This document shows positions 22,753-35,106 of a DNA stretch of 64,000 bases, one piece after another; positions within the stretch are counted from its first letter, which is position 1; the number at the start of each line of letters is the position of its first letter. The notes below the pieces were generated by a model. It was not told where the DNA came from. It saw only the letters and a list, made by a program, of their open reading frames with translations, and made no database searches. The translations under genes were made by a program, and so were the position numbers. Origin of the DNA: Acanthosepion pharaonis (taxonomy: Eukaryota; Mollusca; Cephalopoda; Sepiida; Sepiidae); the NCBI GenBank assembly GCA_903632075.3, contig CAHIKZ030001202.1, forward strand, positions 4,052,501-4,116,500. The letters run 5' to 3'.

Positions 22753-24562
22753 CCTGATTTGCATTTTATCTGTTCGGTTAAGCTTTTTTTTAGGTACTCA
22801 AATTAAAGGAAGTTTTCGATAGTCTCCAAACATGCATAATCTTAAAGTAATTACAAGTGCATTTTCTTGAGGTCACATCACGTAACCAATTCGGGTGGTA
22901 GAGGCGCCATATGTACTACGGCCACGAAAACAGGAGTGTCCTGGGCAAGGCAGAGCCCATCCCTTTTCAGACTAGGTTACCTGAAAGCAAAAACACGTCA
23001 TTCAACCCAATTAATTAACATATACCTTGGAGAACAAAATATCTAATTTTTACCTTTTCCAATGGTATTCGTGCAGAAGTGGACGTCATTAACTCGGCCG
23101 GAATTACAACATTCTGATCTCTTTCCAAAGCATTCACTGTTACACAGGAAATTCTTTTCCTGAAGAAATCTCATTTCGTAGTTTTGGTTTCGTGTCAAAG
23201 TTTATAAGTAATTTGATCTTCATTGTAAAGTGTTATAACTTTTCTGCTGAACAGTAATTCTTATGCATTTTGGTGTTGGGAGAGACGAGGACCGGAGACA
23301 AAACTAATGCTTGTAAATTTTGGAAATAAGATAAAATGTTTGTCCTCACCAGAGAAAAATTTTATAATCAGTGGATTTTGGTATGTTACGTATAATCATT
23401 AGTTTTTCTCCCCAAGGTTACGAAAAAAGATTAAAGTTCAGCGATTAAGCTATTTATGTATTTTGACAAAGAAAAACAAATCTGCTTTCTGAAATACAAC
23501 TTATATGTTTTCGGTTTAACTGTCACATAAATTTAGATTACTGTTTCGTGAGGGGTAATTAAAAAATTAAAATTACTACTACTACTACTAATAATAATAA
23601 TGTTCTTCTTCTCCAATTTATCCCCCGAGTCTGTCATTGTTTTGTAATTATTATGTTATGTATCTGACAATATGAATGATTCCACCAGTTCAGACATTTA
23701 CGCTTAGGACAAGCCATGCCATTTCCACGGAGTCGAATCTTCCTATTTCCAAATGTAAAATAAACAGTTTTACTCAGACTGGTTTTTCCTAAGACCTGAT
23801 AATCTTTGGAATAGAATCCCCGTGGGTGCTTCCTTGAACGCCTCCATTTTGGTTCTATTCAAATCAACTGTGAAACGTCATCCTTCTTCTTAATCCTTCA
23901 TTTTGCAGGAATTTCTCATTCATTCATTTTATTTATCTCTATTCAACATTACCATTTTGACTGTAGCCCTCAACTTTAGGTGGCTATCAAATTTTATAAT
24001 GCGGGGAATTTGTAGTATTTTTTAATGAAAATAAAATACTTGATAGTTATAAATTGGACTTAGTAGAGCACATATCCAAATGATGTTAGTATATAGAGAA
24101 GCAGATTGTCTTACGCCAATTTCATAAGCTGGAAAAACGGTATTCTATAGTCTGAGTTTTTATTTGGTCACGGTCTCCGGTTTTAGTGGGAAATATTTAA
24201 AATAAAATGAATAAAAATATATAAATGTGCCAACTTCATTTAACTATTTTTAATATCTTAACTATCTTTAGAAATTTTAGTCTAGAAGAGATCGCATAAG
24301 TCGCCTTCGACAATATTCCAAAGAAACTGTTTATCTTCTTTTGATTCCGTCCTTGTTTTTGCTTCCAAGAATACGTTTATAGGCGCAGTTATTTCGAAAG
24401 AATTAACCGAATAATATTTAACCCTACATTTTTATTACTTTAAATGTTATTATAGTGGTTACATTATATTTCAAATAGACACCATATTCACTTAATTTAT
24501 TAAATAGAATGTATTATGTTTATTGGACAGCAAAGTAAAAAAAAACTAAATAACGAAAATGT
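22753..24562. other. No recognised gene
   Basis: 1.8 kb of AT-rich DNA with a slightly GC-richer island at 22880-22970 that matches nothing I know, and a small (ACT)n(AAT)n patch at 23575. Confidence 0.5.
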
Positions 24563-24645
24563 GTTCCTCGAGAGGGATCGAACCTGCGTGTCTGTTTACA
24601 TTCGAGAAATCACACAAAGTAATAGAGTCTCATATTATGAAAATA
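24563..24645 (-). repeat. tRNA-derived SINE fragment
   Basis: Minus strand carries a strong B box caggttcgatccctc. A 12-bp inverted match (attcgagaaatc at 24600 and gatttctcgaat at 24924) suggests a second piece nearby. Confidence 0.55.
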
Positions 24646-25071
24646 TCGGATTAAAAAATAATCCCATTACTTCATTAGAAATTGCTTTGTTTTGCATTTA
24701 AGTTTCCAGTAAGTAACTGAACAGATATAAGCTTTCGAGGAAATAATCTGAGTGAAGAGCTTATGCTTTTGTTACAGAAAGGGTAAATAGGAGCTGGCAC
24801 GACGGCATATTTATCGTGGGCCAGCGGTAAAGAACGCTAAATAAAACGTTTTTTTTTTGTTTGTTTACAAAAGAGGGACACAGGGCCGATCCTAGTTGCG
24901 CTACGATTTTTCTCTTTATTAAGATTTCTCGAATATGGCGCCTATTTCAAATATAATGTATCCACAAACGTATGAAATAATATTTCCGGTTAAGGGATGT
25001 AATAGCTATGCATACTAATTTTTTAATAAGTCACCGTATCTGTCCAATATTTAAGAAACGATACATTTAAA
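24646..25071. other. No recognised gene
   Basis: Contains an imperfect hairpin ctggcacga/tcgtgggccag at 24793-24823; otherwise AT-rich. Confidence 0.45.
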
Positions 25072-25784
<713 letters not shown>

Positions 25785-26090
25785 TCTAAGCAAGGTAATA
25801 AAGCCACTAAGCAGCAAGAGGTTGCTGAGTGTGAGAGAATGAGATAAAGGATAACAAGCAAATAGAACAGTAAAGGAACAGTAATTGCGAATACAGAAAG
25901 TAACGATTGACATTTGATTTATTTTTTCTTTTTAATTAAAGTTGATTGGAAAGTAAGAACCCGGAAGTGAGTTCCACAAGCGAGATGTGTAAGAGAAGAC
26001 ACTGTTAGCAAAGAAATTACGGTTGCATCTAACCGTTTACATTGTAACATGGCCAGCAATCTAATACTGCGCTTAAATTCCTAAATTCTG
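25785..26090 (-). pseudogene. LINE family A, 3' end fragment
   Basis: Minus strand reads CNRNFFANSVFSYTSRLWNS, LPGSYFPINFN, then the decayed C-terminus and the family 3' signature (aagcaaggtaataaagccactaag in antisense, split by changes). Same segment as in the 36.5-kb copy. Confidence 0.8.
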
Positions 26091-26605
26091 TTTTATGAAT
26101 TTAACATTTTATTTAACTATATTATTAAATAATCATAATTTGTAATGACTTGCCACTTTTCAGGCAGCTCCTTCTGAGTGATATTCCGCAGATTTTGGTG
26201 TGAAAGTGATTTGTTTGTTATGCGTCACTCGAAGCCGAAATTTAATTTTCTTGGAAACATCTTTTACAGAAATGTATTTGATATAATGGAATATGCATAC
26301 ACCTGTGTTCCCCCTCACTGGAATATGATTGGTTGGTGTCCGTCATAAATATCGACGGACGTGTAAGCGAGTCAGAAAAGAGTCAACAGCCTTAGTCTGA
26401 GAGCTAAGTTTATAACGACGCCCATTCGACTACGCCATTGATCTACACTTCTTATCTGCGACTACGACGCGTACCAGTCGATTACTACTACCGTATTCTA
26501 CTTGGTTATAGTAGCCAAAACCACTTAGCTACTTCGTTCAAATATATCCCTTTCCAGGACATATCAGTATTGCTGGCTATTTTTTTTTTTTATTATTATA
26601 ATAAT
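26091..26605. other. No recognised gene
   Basis: Contains at 26320-26360 attggttgg followed by ataaatatcgacggac, a promoter-like spacing, in front of the dispersed repeat. This could be part of an LTR whose partner is missing. Not established. Confidence 0.4.
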
Positions 26606-26753
26606 GTATTGCTGTTATTTTTACTATAAAATGTATTTTTTTAATATTTTCATAGTATTTTGTTTTTGTTTGGGCCTTCACTATTTAGCCATAGATGGGA
26701 CACTAACAGGTATTTCCATACCGGGGTAGTATGGGCCTGAGAACAACAGCATT
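26606..26753 (+). repeat. Dispersed 148-bp repeat, copy 2
   Basis: Partner of 4313-4460 with the same block order, ending gaacaacagca. Confidence 0.7.
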
Positions 26754-27007
26754 TAAAAGGTGGTTCGAAGCTCCTCAAAACCTCCAGTCTCCCAAAAAAA
26801 AGGCCTTGCTTCCGGGTGTAGTTTAATATCCCACTTAAGACGGCGAAAATGTTTTCGACAAATTCCAGGATTTTCGTTATTTAAAGAAAGTCTCCAACAT
26901 CAAAAGCGTTTCGTGTATATCGTAAAAGGTAATAATCGATTGCTGCATATGGTTAGTGCGGTACAAGGTGCGATAGGTAAATCGACGCCGTCGTATATTT
27001 TTAATTT

Positions 27008-27019
27008 CGCGCATGCGCG
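27008..27019. promoter_or_regulatory. NRF1-type palindrome
   Basis: cgcgcatgcgcg matches the full 12-base NRF1 consensus (YGCGCAYGCGCR). It is a CpG-rich site in AT-rich, CpG-poor DNA, with tactgcgcag 35 bp downstream. It lies just upstream of the mariner copy and no gene is seen to use it, so function is speculative. Confidence 0.35.
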
Positions 27020-27059
27020 TTGCTTGTTTTTGATTTTGTCTACTGCGCAGTATAGTAGG

Positions 27060-27830
27060 GTTAGTTGGTCATCGTCTGTGAGAAAAAAGAGCACGATGAA
27101 GTAATTCATTCTGCAAGAAGTTTGGAAACGGCATGCTGTACTGCTTGGCATTCGTGCCGGAAGTTCCAATAGTACATTTCAGAGTGTTTTGGTGTCAGTC
27201 AGAGTGCATAGTGCAGAGACAGTGCAGAGGATTAGGAAAGAGTTGGACGAGTCTAATGATGATTACGAAGGTACAGCAGCTCGGAAAACTCACTTTGATC
27301 GTTCTGATAAAAAAGGAAAATCCGAATTTGTTGGAGAAGTCCTCAGACTCAACATAAAGGACAAAATCAAGTGCCTTCAAGAGATAGTGCTGCCCTCGAT
27401 CAAGTAGCTGCTGGAAGACCCTATATCTGCCAAGAGGAATCTACACCATGCTACACAAGCATGAGAATCCAATTATGGCTGTCAGACAATTTCTGCGACC
27501 ACATCACCACTTACATCTGGCCGCCTAACTCTTCACACTGTAACCCTCTTGTTTATTATATGTGGGCCACAGTTGGGTGAGAGACCAACAAAACTCCTTG
27601 TAACACCAAAAAGGGCAAGTATTATGGCAGCATTCACCAACTTATACAAGTCAGTTCGGAAGAGATGCAGGTGAATCCAAAGTTGTCTAGACGCCGTAGT
27701 TGAAGCCAACAACGATTTTATTGAATAAATTTAATCTTTACTATTTCAAGATATTTTTGTCTATTTTTGCAATGTAACTGTTAAAATGAGATGTCAGTGT
27801 TATTTTAGACGGCAATTTATCCATCGCACC
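27060..27830 (+). pseudogene. DD37D-type mariner, internally deleted copy 2
   Basis: N-terminal part is kept (TVQRIRKELDESNDDYEG, TAARKTHFDRSDKKGKSEF, VGEV; 27205-27335). It then passes directly into C-terminal sequence (IKCLQEIVLPSI, VAAGRPYICQEESTPCYTS, WLSDNFCDHIT, IWPPNSS, CNPLVYYMW; 27360-27580), followed after a stop by ETNKTPCNTK and AFTNLYKS. The middle of the transposase, including the first catalytic Asp, is absent. The residues at the second and third catalytic positions are Glu and Val, 37 residues apart, so spacing fits DD37D but both are mutated. The end atttatccatcgcaccc at about 27811-27827 is the 3' terminal repeat. Confidence 0.88.
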
Positions 27831-28128
27831 CGGTATGCGTGACCAACTGTGTTTCAAAATTTATTTCCAATGTTATTCTTGCTATATTCGTACTTACATT
27901 GTCATGAAGGAAAAAATATTTTTTCCTGTAATCCATTTTATACGTTATCACTTCCGTACGAAAGAAAAACGAAGGTATCTTAGTGTAGTCCAAATTTATT
28001 CTTAACTGCCATGTATGAGGAATAATTCGGATGATACTGGTTCCGAGAGAGAAAAAAAACGAAATTGCTTCTGACTCAAGAATAATAGATTATTAACATA
28101 CGCAAATCAATGTATAATTAACAGCATA

Positions 28129-28572
28129 TCATTCTGCCACTTGATCGATATACTGGGTAAGAAAATTCCTCACAAATTGCGTTTTACATCTAACGAAGCC
28201 GAAGGTGTAATCAAAACAGAAGCTGATAGCTATTCCTTTAGTCAGATTCGTTTTGCATTTAATGCTCTTTCTTCCTAATGAGGTAAAACATGCAATTGTC
28301 GCATACATACCAAATAATGCTACATATACATGATACAATATTTCCTTTGTGTCAATATCTTGTCATCGCTTCTTTTTTGTGGTAAGAGCCACTATCATGA
28401 CTTGACTGATCCATTCATAATAAGTAGTCCTGTGCAATTGTTTAGGAAAAAGAAGATAATGCTCTTGCAGTGACTTGTCTAGCTTTGTTTTGAATAATAC
28501 TATCACGATTGACTCGGTCGAGTTAGGGTTTGCCTTTTGCCAGACCACAACACTTTTGAAGGTAGTATTCAT
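28129..28572 (-). other. Unassigned minus-strand open frames
   Basis: Two consecutive 69-codon frames (28129-28338 and 28363-28572). The first includes FCFDYTFGFVRCKTQFVRNF, the second WQKANPNSTESIVIVLFKTK. They might be one decayed mobile-element protein, but I recognise no domain. Confidence 0.3.
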
Positions 28573-29919
28573 TAAAGAGTGAATTTAAAATTGTCATACC
28601 TTGCCGTAAAATCTCTGTCGTAAACTATGATTTGCTAGAAGTATAATTTCTAAGAATATTCAACGTCTCACCCTCAATATGCTTGAGGAAGTTTTAAAAT
28701 GTTCGGTAGCAATGATTCCATATTTTCTTTGCCCCTAGAGTCTTACTCTCTAGATCCAGAATTTTAGGTATTAGTACCCTGCCCGTTTGATATTCAAAGC
28801 AAAAAAAAAAAATACTAGTGAATAGAATGCCATAAGCTATAATTAGCTAGATGTATTCACTAACGAGGCTTCCTTGCCGCCAGGTATACATTCCAGCCTT
28901 CACTAGAGATTATTATTACTATTATTATTAGTAGTAGTAGTAGCTACTCCTGACATGTTAATAGTCGATCCATGTTGGACAAACTGAAACACAGTTTTTC
29001 ACGTCGGGAATGTAAAAACATATAACATTAAAATTCATTGCCGAAAGAGAATTAATCAAAGAAACATAAATAACCATAAGAAATAGAAGAAATTAGATTA
29101 AATATTTTTCAACAGTAGTTTTTAGTGATCAATATAGAAGCGATAATGGATGAATCTGATGGATTGGCTAGAAGTTATGTCGTTTATGAATCTATTCAAC
29201 GAGCACAGATTAAGAAAAATCATGGGTAGATGGAATATCTTTTAGGTTAGTATTGAAAGGAATAACATACTATGTCACCTGAGTGTTGACGTTTATGTAC
29301 AGGTAAAAACCAAACATTTTATCGGAGCTGACCATTGCTAACATTGCAAAATAAACTATTAATAGAATTTTATCAAATCTAACAATATATGAATCGAACA
29401 GAAAACTTGTGGTCTATCATTAACAAAATTTTATATGCGAATAGAATACAATATTGACGTAAGAAAAAGATATCTTAGAGGAAATTAAGAACTGATGTAT
29501 TAAAAAAAAGACCAGCTACTCCTTGAAGTAATCATAAAAACTGATACAACAGGAAATGATCGATTCTACAAATCAATGTATTAAAAAATGAAAAGTGAGA
29601 TATCAGCCATATTCAAATCCATTTTAATAGACTAAATATTATTATATACGCTTGTATTATCACATTCAAGCAAACAGACTTTTGGCAAATGCTAATCTGA
29701 GTGGTATTAGTTCACAACTTTTACGACGGATGAAGCGTCACAGTAAATATTTTAGGTGAATTAATTCATCGGGCCAGATATCGACAAATGATATTGCACA
29801 ATATTCAATGGTGTACAATTTTGACGATCGTTTTAATCAGAGAATTTATATTGGAATATATTATTGAATAGGACGTGCAACAAGTAGACAGATATTATCT
29901 TTTAGCTTTTCCCCAAATG
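28573..29919. other. No recognised gene
   Basis: 1.3 kb of AT-rich DNA with a small (ATT)n(TAG)n patch at 28911-28942. Confidence 0.5.
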
Positions 29920-30023
<104 letters not shown>

Positions 30024-30076
30024 GTTGGGTAGATGTGACTTTGTGACCTTAATAAGTACCACATATAATATATAAA

Positions 30077-30079
<3 letters not shown>

Positions 30080-30117
<38 letters not shown>
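30080..30117. repeat. (TA)n microsatellite
   Basis: TA tract between the two compound tracts. Confidence 0.95.
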
Positions 30118-30121
<4 letters not shown>

Positions 30122-30144
30122 TTATATTTATATACACACAAATT

Positions 30145-30151
30145 TCACACA

Positions 30152-30198
<47 letters not shown>

Positions 30199-30215
30199 GT
30201 ATATATATTTGGTTG
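30145..30215. repeat. (CA)n(TA)n compound microsatellite, copy 2
   Basis: CA tract followed by catatatgtatatatatttggttgg. The shared ttggttgg ending suggests a duplicated module or two copies of a short mobile element. Confidence 0.9.
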
Positions 30216-30561
30216 GACAAACAGGATCTAACGTCAGAAATTATGTATCACTTCTTTTCAACCGTAAACTTTTCACTTAACTACCACACACACGCGCGCG
30301 CGTGAGCGTACACAAATAAACACACACATAATATTTTACTTTCAAGGGAAATACAAGGATTTTATTTTTTAACAACTATTTATATATTAATAAGAAGTTA
30401 ATATAAATAATTATTACACATCTTCGCTTTTTGGTATCCGAAAAGTAAACAAACAATGGATTTATTAATTATTTCTGATTTTTAGTATCTTTTTTCATCG
30501 TGCTTTTGTTCAGTGTAAAGGTCAAATACTATGCTATAAATTTTATTAGTAGTACTATCAT
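30216..30561. other. No recognised gene
   Basis: AT-rich; a (CG)n-like cgcgcgcgtgagcg occurs at 30294. Confidence 0.5.
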
Positions 30562-30592
<31 letters not shown>

Positions 30593-30595
30593 GTA

Positions 30596-30633
<38 letters not shown>
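30562..30633. repeat. (TAA)n tract, 5' flank of the RLE-type LINE
   Basis: About 24 TAA units with a TAG interruption; the LINE sequence begins at its last unit. Confidence 0.97.
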
Positions 30634-32477
30634 TGACAGTGTTCCACATTCTTGGATCCTTAAGACTTTGGAGATGTACAAAGTCTCCCCTGTGGTATTA
30701 CATTTCCTTAAGCACAGCATGGGAATGTGGAACACCAAACTATACCTTAGTCACACCGGGGGCACTGCCATATCCAACCGTCTGAATATCCGACGTGGAA
30801 TCTTTCAAGGAGATTCTCTGTCACCCCTTCTGTTTTTTTTTTATCCTTAATCCCTCTTACACATGAACTGAACAACAGTAGCTATGGTTACAAAATAAAT
30901 AAGAAAATATTCAATCACCTACTCTACATGGAAGATCTCAAGCTCTTTGCCAAAGACGACAATGAGTTGAAAGGCCTCCTCAATATTGTAAAACACTTCA
31001 GTGACGACATAGGTATGGACTTCAGATTAGATAAATGTGCAAAAGTAACTTTCAAGAAAGGTAGAATTACAGAAACACCCTTAATAGATTTAGATTTTGT
31101 CACAAAGATTAGGGAACTGGAGCATGGTGAAGCTTATAAGTACCTGGGAATTAGCGAAGGAGATGGCATACAACACCCCCAAATGAAGGAAAAAAATAAG
31201 AAAAGAATACTACAGACGTGTACGTCTGGTACTAAATACTGAGCTAAACTCAAAAAACAGGATATCAGCCATAAACACATTGGCTGTCCCTGTGGTGCAA
31301 TACAGCTTTAATGTCCTTAAGTGGACCATAGCTGAAATTAAGCGAATGGACGCCAAAACGAGAAAGCTTCTCACTTGCTATCGCATGCATCATCCCAAAG
31401 CTGATGTTGATCGTTTGTATGTGCCCAGATCCGAAGGAGGCAGAGGATTAGTTCAACTAGAACTGTCCTACAAAACTACAACAATTGGCCTCCAAAGATA
31501 TTTAGAAACTACAGAAGACTGGATGATGGTATGCGTCAAGGAACATGAAAGTAGTAAGCGTCTCTACTCCGTAATGAAAGAAGCCAACAAATTCAAAATG
31601 GAGTTTCAAATGGGCGTAGAGACGCAACTACAGCACAATACACCGGCTGAAACTGCAAAATACCTAAAAAAGACAGCAAAGACGAATGCAACCGACCAGT
31701 TACAGAAGCGATGGCAAGATAAACCGCTTCATGGCCAATACTCTGCCCGTACCAAACAAGCTGACGTAGACAAAACCCGTACCCATCAGTGGCTACGTAG
31801 TGCAGGGTTGAAAGCAGAAACTGAAGGTTTTATCCTTACTGCGCAAGACCAATTCTTGCTAACTAGGAATTATCAAGCACATATACTAAAATATTGTGTC
31901 AGCCCAAAATGCAGATTCTGTGATAAATATCCAGAAACGATTGATCATCTTGTATCAGGTTGCACGGTGTTGGCACCCACTGAATATAAAACCTGACATG
32001 ACAGAGTGGGCCAATATCTACACTGGAAAATCTGCAACTTCTACTGGAAGGAAACTGGAAGAAACTGGTATGAACACCACCCAGACCCGGTTACAGAGAT
32101 AGGACCTGTTACAATTCTATGGGATTACACAATACACACTGACAGAACAATCAAGGCCAACCGGCCAGATATTGTTATTAAAGACCACAAACAAAAACGG
32201 TGCCTCCTTATTGATATGGCAGTCCCTGCTGACTGCAATGTATCTTTGAAGATATTCAAAAAGTTGTCAAAGTACAAGGACCTTGAAATAGAAATCTCGA
32301 AAATGTGGCATATGGGGAACATCAACAATCCCTGTTGTAGTTGGAGCCCTAGGACTGGTTGGAAAAGATTGCAGTAGACTAATTGAAGGGATTCCTGGAA
32401 GTCCATGCCTCAAGGAGATACAAAAAATTGTTCTGACAAGTACAGCCCACACCTTACGAAGGGCTTTATCTATGTAA
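30634..32477 (+). pseudogene. RT / CCHC / restriction-like endonuclease ORF, decayed
   Basis: Reverse transcriptase with C-terminal endonuclease for target-primed reverse transcription. In order: DSVPHSWILKTLEMYKV, then RT motif GIFQGDSLSPLLF (30809-30838), a disrupted stretch, the catalytic box as YMED in NHLLYMEDLKLFAKDD (the usual YMDD or YADD has one Asp changed to Glu), YKYLGI, thumb (INTLAVPVVQYSF, SEGGRGLVQLELSYKTTTIGL), a zinc knuckle C-x2-C-x8-H-x4-C (CRFCDKYPETIDHLVSGC, 31907-31960), and a PD...D segment RPDIVIKDHKQKRCLLIDMA (32163-32222) like the restriction-like endonuclease of R2/R4 elements. Breaks: frame changes near 30850-30920, 31195 and 32310, and TGA at 31994-31996, probably CGA originally. 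It ends with TAA at 32475-32477. Confidence 0.9.
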
Positions 32478-32598
32478 TTTAATTTATTTATTTATTTATT
32501 TTTGTAAGTGGAAAGTGTCATGACACCATTTCTAACCTTAGGTCCCTGGGCGGGACCCGGAAAGAAATGTGTAAACGCCAGAAATAAAAGAAAATAAA

Positions 32599-32600
<2 letters not shown>
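30634..32600 (+). mobile_element. RLE-type (R4/Dong-like) non-LTR retrotransposon, 5'-truncated
   Basis: Extends from the TAA tract to the TAA tail. It contains a broken ORF (30634-32477) and about 120 bp of 3' UTR with tttatttatttatttattt and gggacccggaaagaaatg, then the (AAT)n tail. A second copy lies inverted at 34363-34712. Truncation begins inside the RT domain. Confidence 0.88.

Positions 32601-32634
<34 letters not shown>
32600..32634. repeat. (TAA)n tract, 3' flank of the RLE-type LINE
   Basis: About 11 AAT units directly after the 3' UTR. Confidence 0.97.
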
Positions 32635-32635
<1 letters not shown>

Positions 32636-32724
32636 TACGATGTTATTATTGTTGTTGTTTTGTCTCTGTAATTTCTTCCATCGGCGTACTAGATCTACAT
32701 ATCGTAAGTAGTATACGTGGACAA

Positions 32725-32728
<4 letters not shown>

Positions 32729-32788
<60 letters not shown>
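32729..32788. repeat. (TA)n microsatellite
   Basis: 60-bp TA tract. Confidence 0.97.
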
Positions 32789-32790
<2 letters not shown>

Positions 32791-32863
32791 TTCACACGTT
32801 ATTTCTATACATACAATGTATGAACAGAAAATATATTAAACAATTGTCGAATTTTATCCATTT

Positions 32864-32865
<2 letters not shown>

Positions 32866-32922
<57 letters not shown>

Positions 32923-32940
32923 TAGATTGATAGATAGATA
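32866..32940. repeat. (TA)n(GA)n(GATA)n compound microsatellite
   Basis: TA to 32906, GA to 32922, then GATA units. Confidence 0.97.
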
Positions 32941-33799
32941 AAAAGTGAGAGATCTGGGAATTGTAAAATATATGGCTTTTGAAATAAGTATATGTTTAAA
33001 CAATATGACAGAAAATATAAATATACTTACCACGATATATCGATTAAAATTTCTTTTAAAAAGCACAAAGAATCAATGTCAAGCAGTGATCTTGAAAAAC
33101 ATGTTAAAAATCTTCGCTGACGTAAATGAAATGATGGGGTAACAATGAAAATTTCTTTGATGTTCAAAATGCGGCTCTATGTCTCTTTCTAACGGACGCT
33201 GGATCGTGAAATGACTAGAGCATTTGTACTTGAAATGTCAAATGAATGAATAATCATCCTGTCCTTTCCACTTCGGTTGGAGAACTTGAAAATAAATAAG
33301 TTGACAAATAATAACAAGAAATCGCATTAAAAGAGTTTTCCAGTATAAGAAAATTGTATTATATAAGAGAAAAGAAAAAGACGAAAATATATGAAAAAAT
33401 AATGTTGTATACATTTGCACCAGCATTATGTTAATGTCCAGGGATTTTCTTCTGACATCACTAGAAACAGGAATAAAAAATATATGTATCGAAAATAATA
33501 TGTATCGAAATTTTAAGCAGTGTGCTAAAATAGGCAAAAGACAGTAAAGTGTAAGCGAGCTTATAGGATTTGCTTTCACTGAAAGGTTTTCCTGGGGAAA
33601 ATGGAAACGTTCATCGTTCCAAGTCGATGTTTTTTTATTATAATAAAAATAATAAATAATACAACAAACGCTTTTATTTGAAGAATTCGAGTTACCATTT
33701 TTACTAAATTACTAAGTTGCTAAATATCAAAGATTGGCTCTCCTTCACTTGCTCCCTAACATCTGCCACAAGACACGGTATGTAATAATAGATATTCTA
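32941..33799. other. No recognised gene
   Basis: A 113-codon minus frame at 33238-33579 is rich in Phe, Leu and Ile, but it lies in very AT-rich DNA where such frames arise by chance. Confidence 0.5.
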
Positions 33800-33850
33800 T
33801 AATAATAATAATAATAATAATAATAATTAACAATAATAATAATAATAATA
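33800..33850. repeat. (TAA)n tract
   Basis: Interrupted TAA tract followed by repeat J. Confidence 0.95.
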
Positions 33851-33902
33851 CCAACTTTTGAAATATTGTCATATTCTCAATGACTTGTGGTGAATCAAAC
33901 TA
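33851..33902. repeat. Dispersed repeat J, copy 1
   Basis: ccaacttttgaa and ttgtggtgaatcaaact follow the TAA tract; the same blocks follow the TAA tract at 37324. Confidence 0.65.
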
Positions 33903-34032
33903 GATGATGATGCTGAAAAGATTTTCGGCTAAACCAACCACTAAAATCTTGCCAAATGGCCAAATATCAGAATTCTTTGAAAGGGCTTCTTAGTCATATA
34001 TTTTTCTGCGCTCATCACCGGCAACTCAACGT

Positions 34033-34190
34033 CGCCGACTCAACACCGGTCAATGATCCTTAATAATTTTTTTTTAAGGTGAAAAAATTTGACAGCTTGC
34101 ATGGCGGGGAGTACGTTTGTGATGATTTGACCTGGATTTGAGTTGTCACGGAGATGTGTTTGCCGGTGTTGAGTCGGCGATGATGAAATG
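34033..34190. repeat. Inverted GC-rich motif pair
   Basis: cgccgactcaacaccgg at about 34034 and its reverse complement ccggtgttgagtcggcg at about 34163 are perfect 17-mers, 130 bp apart. The first is preceded by a related accggcaactcaacg. The spacer is AT-rich. Confidence 0.85.
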
Positions 34191-34304
34191 TCACGTCCCG
34201 CATTAGATTGTTGAAGTCAACGGATGATCCGATACAGAAAGTCTTTTTTAAATATTTTTATTACTAGATTTCTAATGCTAAAAACAAACACGCTTCCTCT
34301 TGCC

Positions 34305-34314
<10 letters not shown>

Positions 34315-34343
<29 letters not shown>

Positions 34344-34362
34344 CATTATTATTATTATTATT
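34315..34362. repeat. (ATT)n tract at the 3' end of inverted LINE copy 2
   Basis: ATT tract adjoining the 3' UTR end of the minus-strand copy. Confidence 0.97.
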
Positions 34363-34712
34363 GTTTGCTTTGATGCCTTGTGTATATTCATTTCTTTCCG
34401 GGTCCCAAACTGAGACCTAATACCTAAAAAAAAATTAACATCGATAAAATCCTTCGTAATTTGTGAGCTGTACTTGTGAGTAGAATGTTTTGTATTGCTT
34501 TAAGTTTTGGAGTAACAGAAATCCCTTCAGTGAGTCTAACGGAACCTAATGGGCTTCAACTACAATTGGAATTGTTGGTGTTCGCACATTTTTGAGATTT
34601 AGATTTCAAGGTTGTTGTATTTTGATAGTTTTTTGAACATCTTCAAAGATACATTACAATATGCAAGGACTACCATGTCAATAAGAAAGCACATACTGTT
34701 TTTGTGTTCTTT
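34363..34712 (-). mobile_element. RLE-type LINE, inverted second copy
   Basis: Minus-strand match to 32205-32600: cttattgacatggtagtcc, gcatattgtaatgtatct, tgaagatgttcaaaaa, acaagtacagctcacaaatt, and the 3' UTR end gggacccggaaagaaatg, then the AAT tail. It is 5'-truncated further downstream than the first copy and more decayed. TAA tracts lie on both sides, as for copy 1. Confidence 0.9.
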
Positions 34713-34723
34713 AATATTATTGC

Positions 34724-34772
<49 letters not shown>
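34713..34772. repeat. (ATT)n tract at the 5' junction of LINE copy 2
   Basis: ATT tract with one GCT interruption, directly abutting the truncated 5' end. Confidence 0.97.
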
Positions 34773-35041
34773 TCACAATGCAAAGAAAATCTATGAAGTC
34801 ACAACAAATGAAAATGGTTTGTAAACTTAGGATCCAGTGTGAAATCAGTCGAAAATTCGAGAGAATTAATAATTTTACCTTACCTTTCATATTCATTTCA
34901 TAAGCTCATTCCTAAAATACGGATGTTAAACCATTAATTAAAAAAAATGTTCAGGTTATAGAAATGTCGTTTGTTGAGTAATAACTAGAATTTAGGAATC
35001 TTGGCGTTCAAATTCTTATAACATTTTGGGTGACAAATATA

Positions 35042-35106
35042 AACACATTTTCTCATATTTAGTATTACTTTTTATTCAACACCGTACGTTGTCAATTTCC
35101 TTCGGA
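35042..35106. repeat. Dispersed repeat K, copy 1
   Basis: acacattttctcat, agtattac, tattcaacaccgtac and caatttcctt match 37198-37262 in the same order. Confidence 0.7.

Noticed and set aside
33238..33579. 113-codon hydrophobic minus frame that could look like a membrane protein
   Set aside because: The composition is what T-rich and A-rich DNA gives by chance; no motif and no flanking gene structure.
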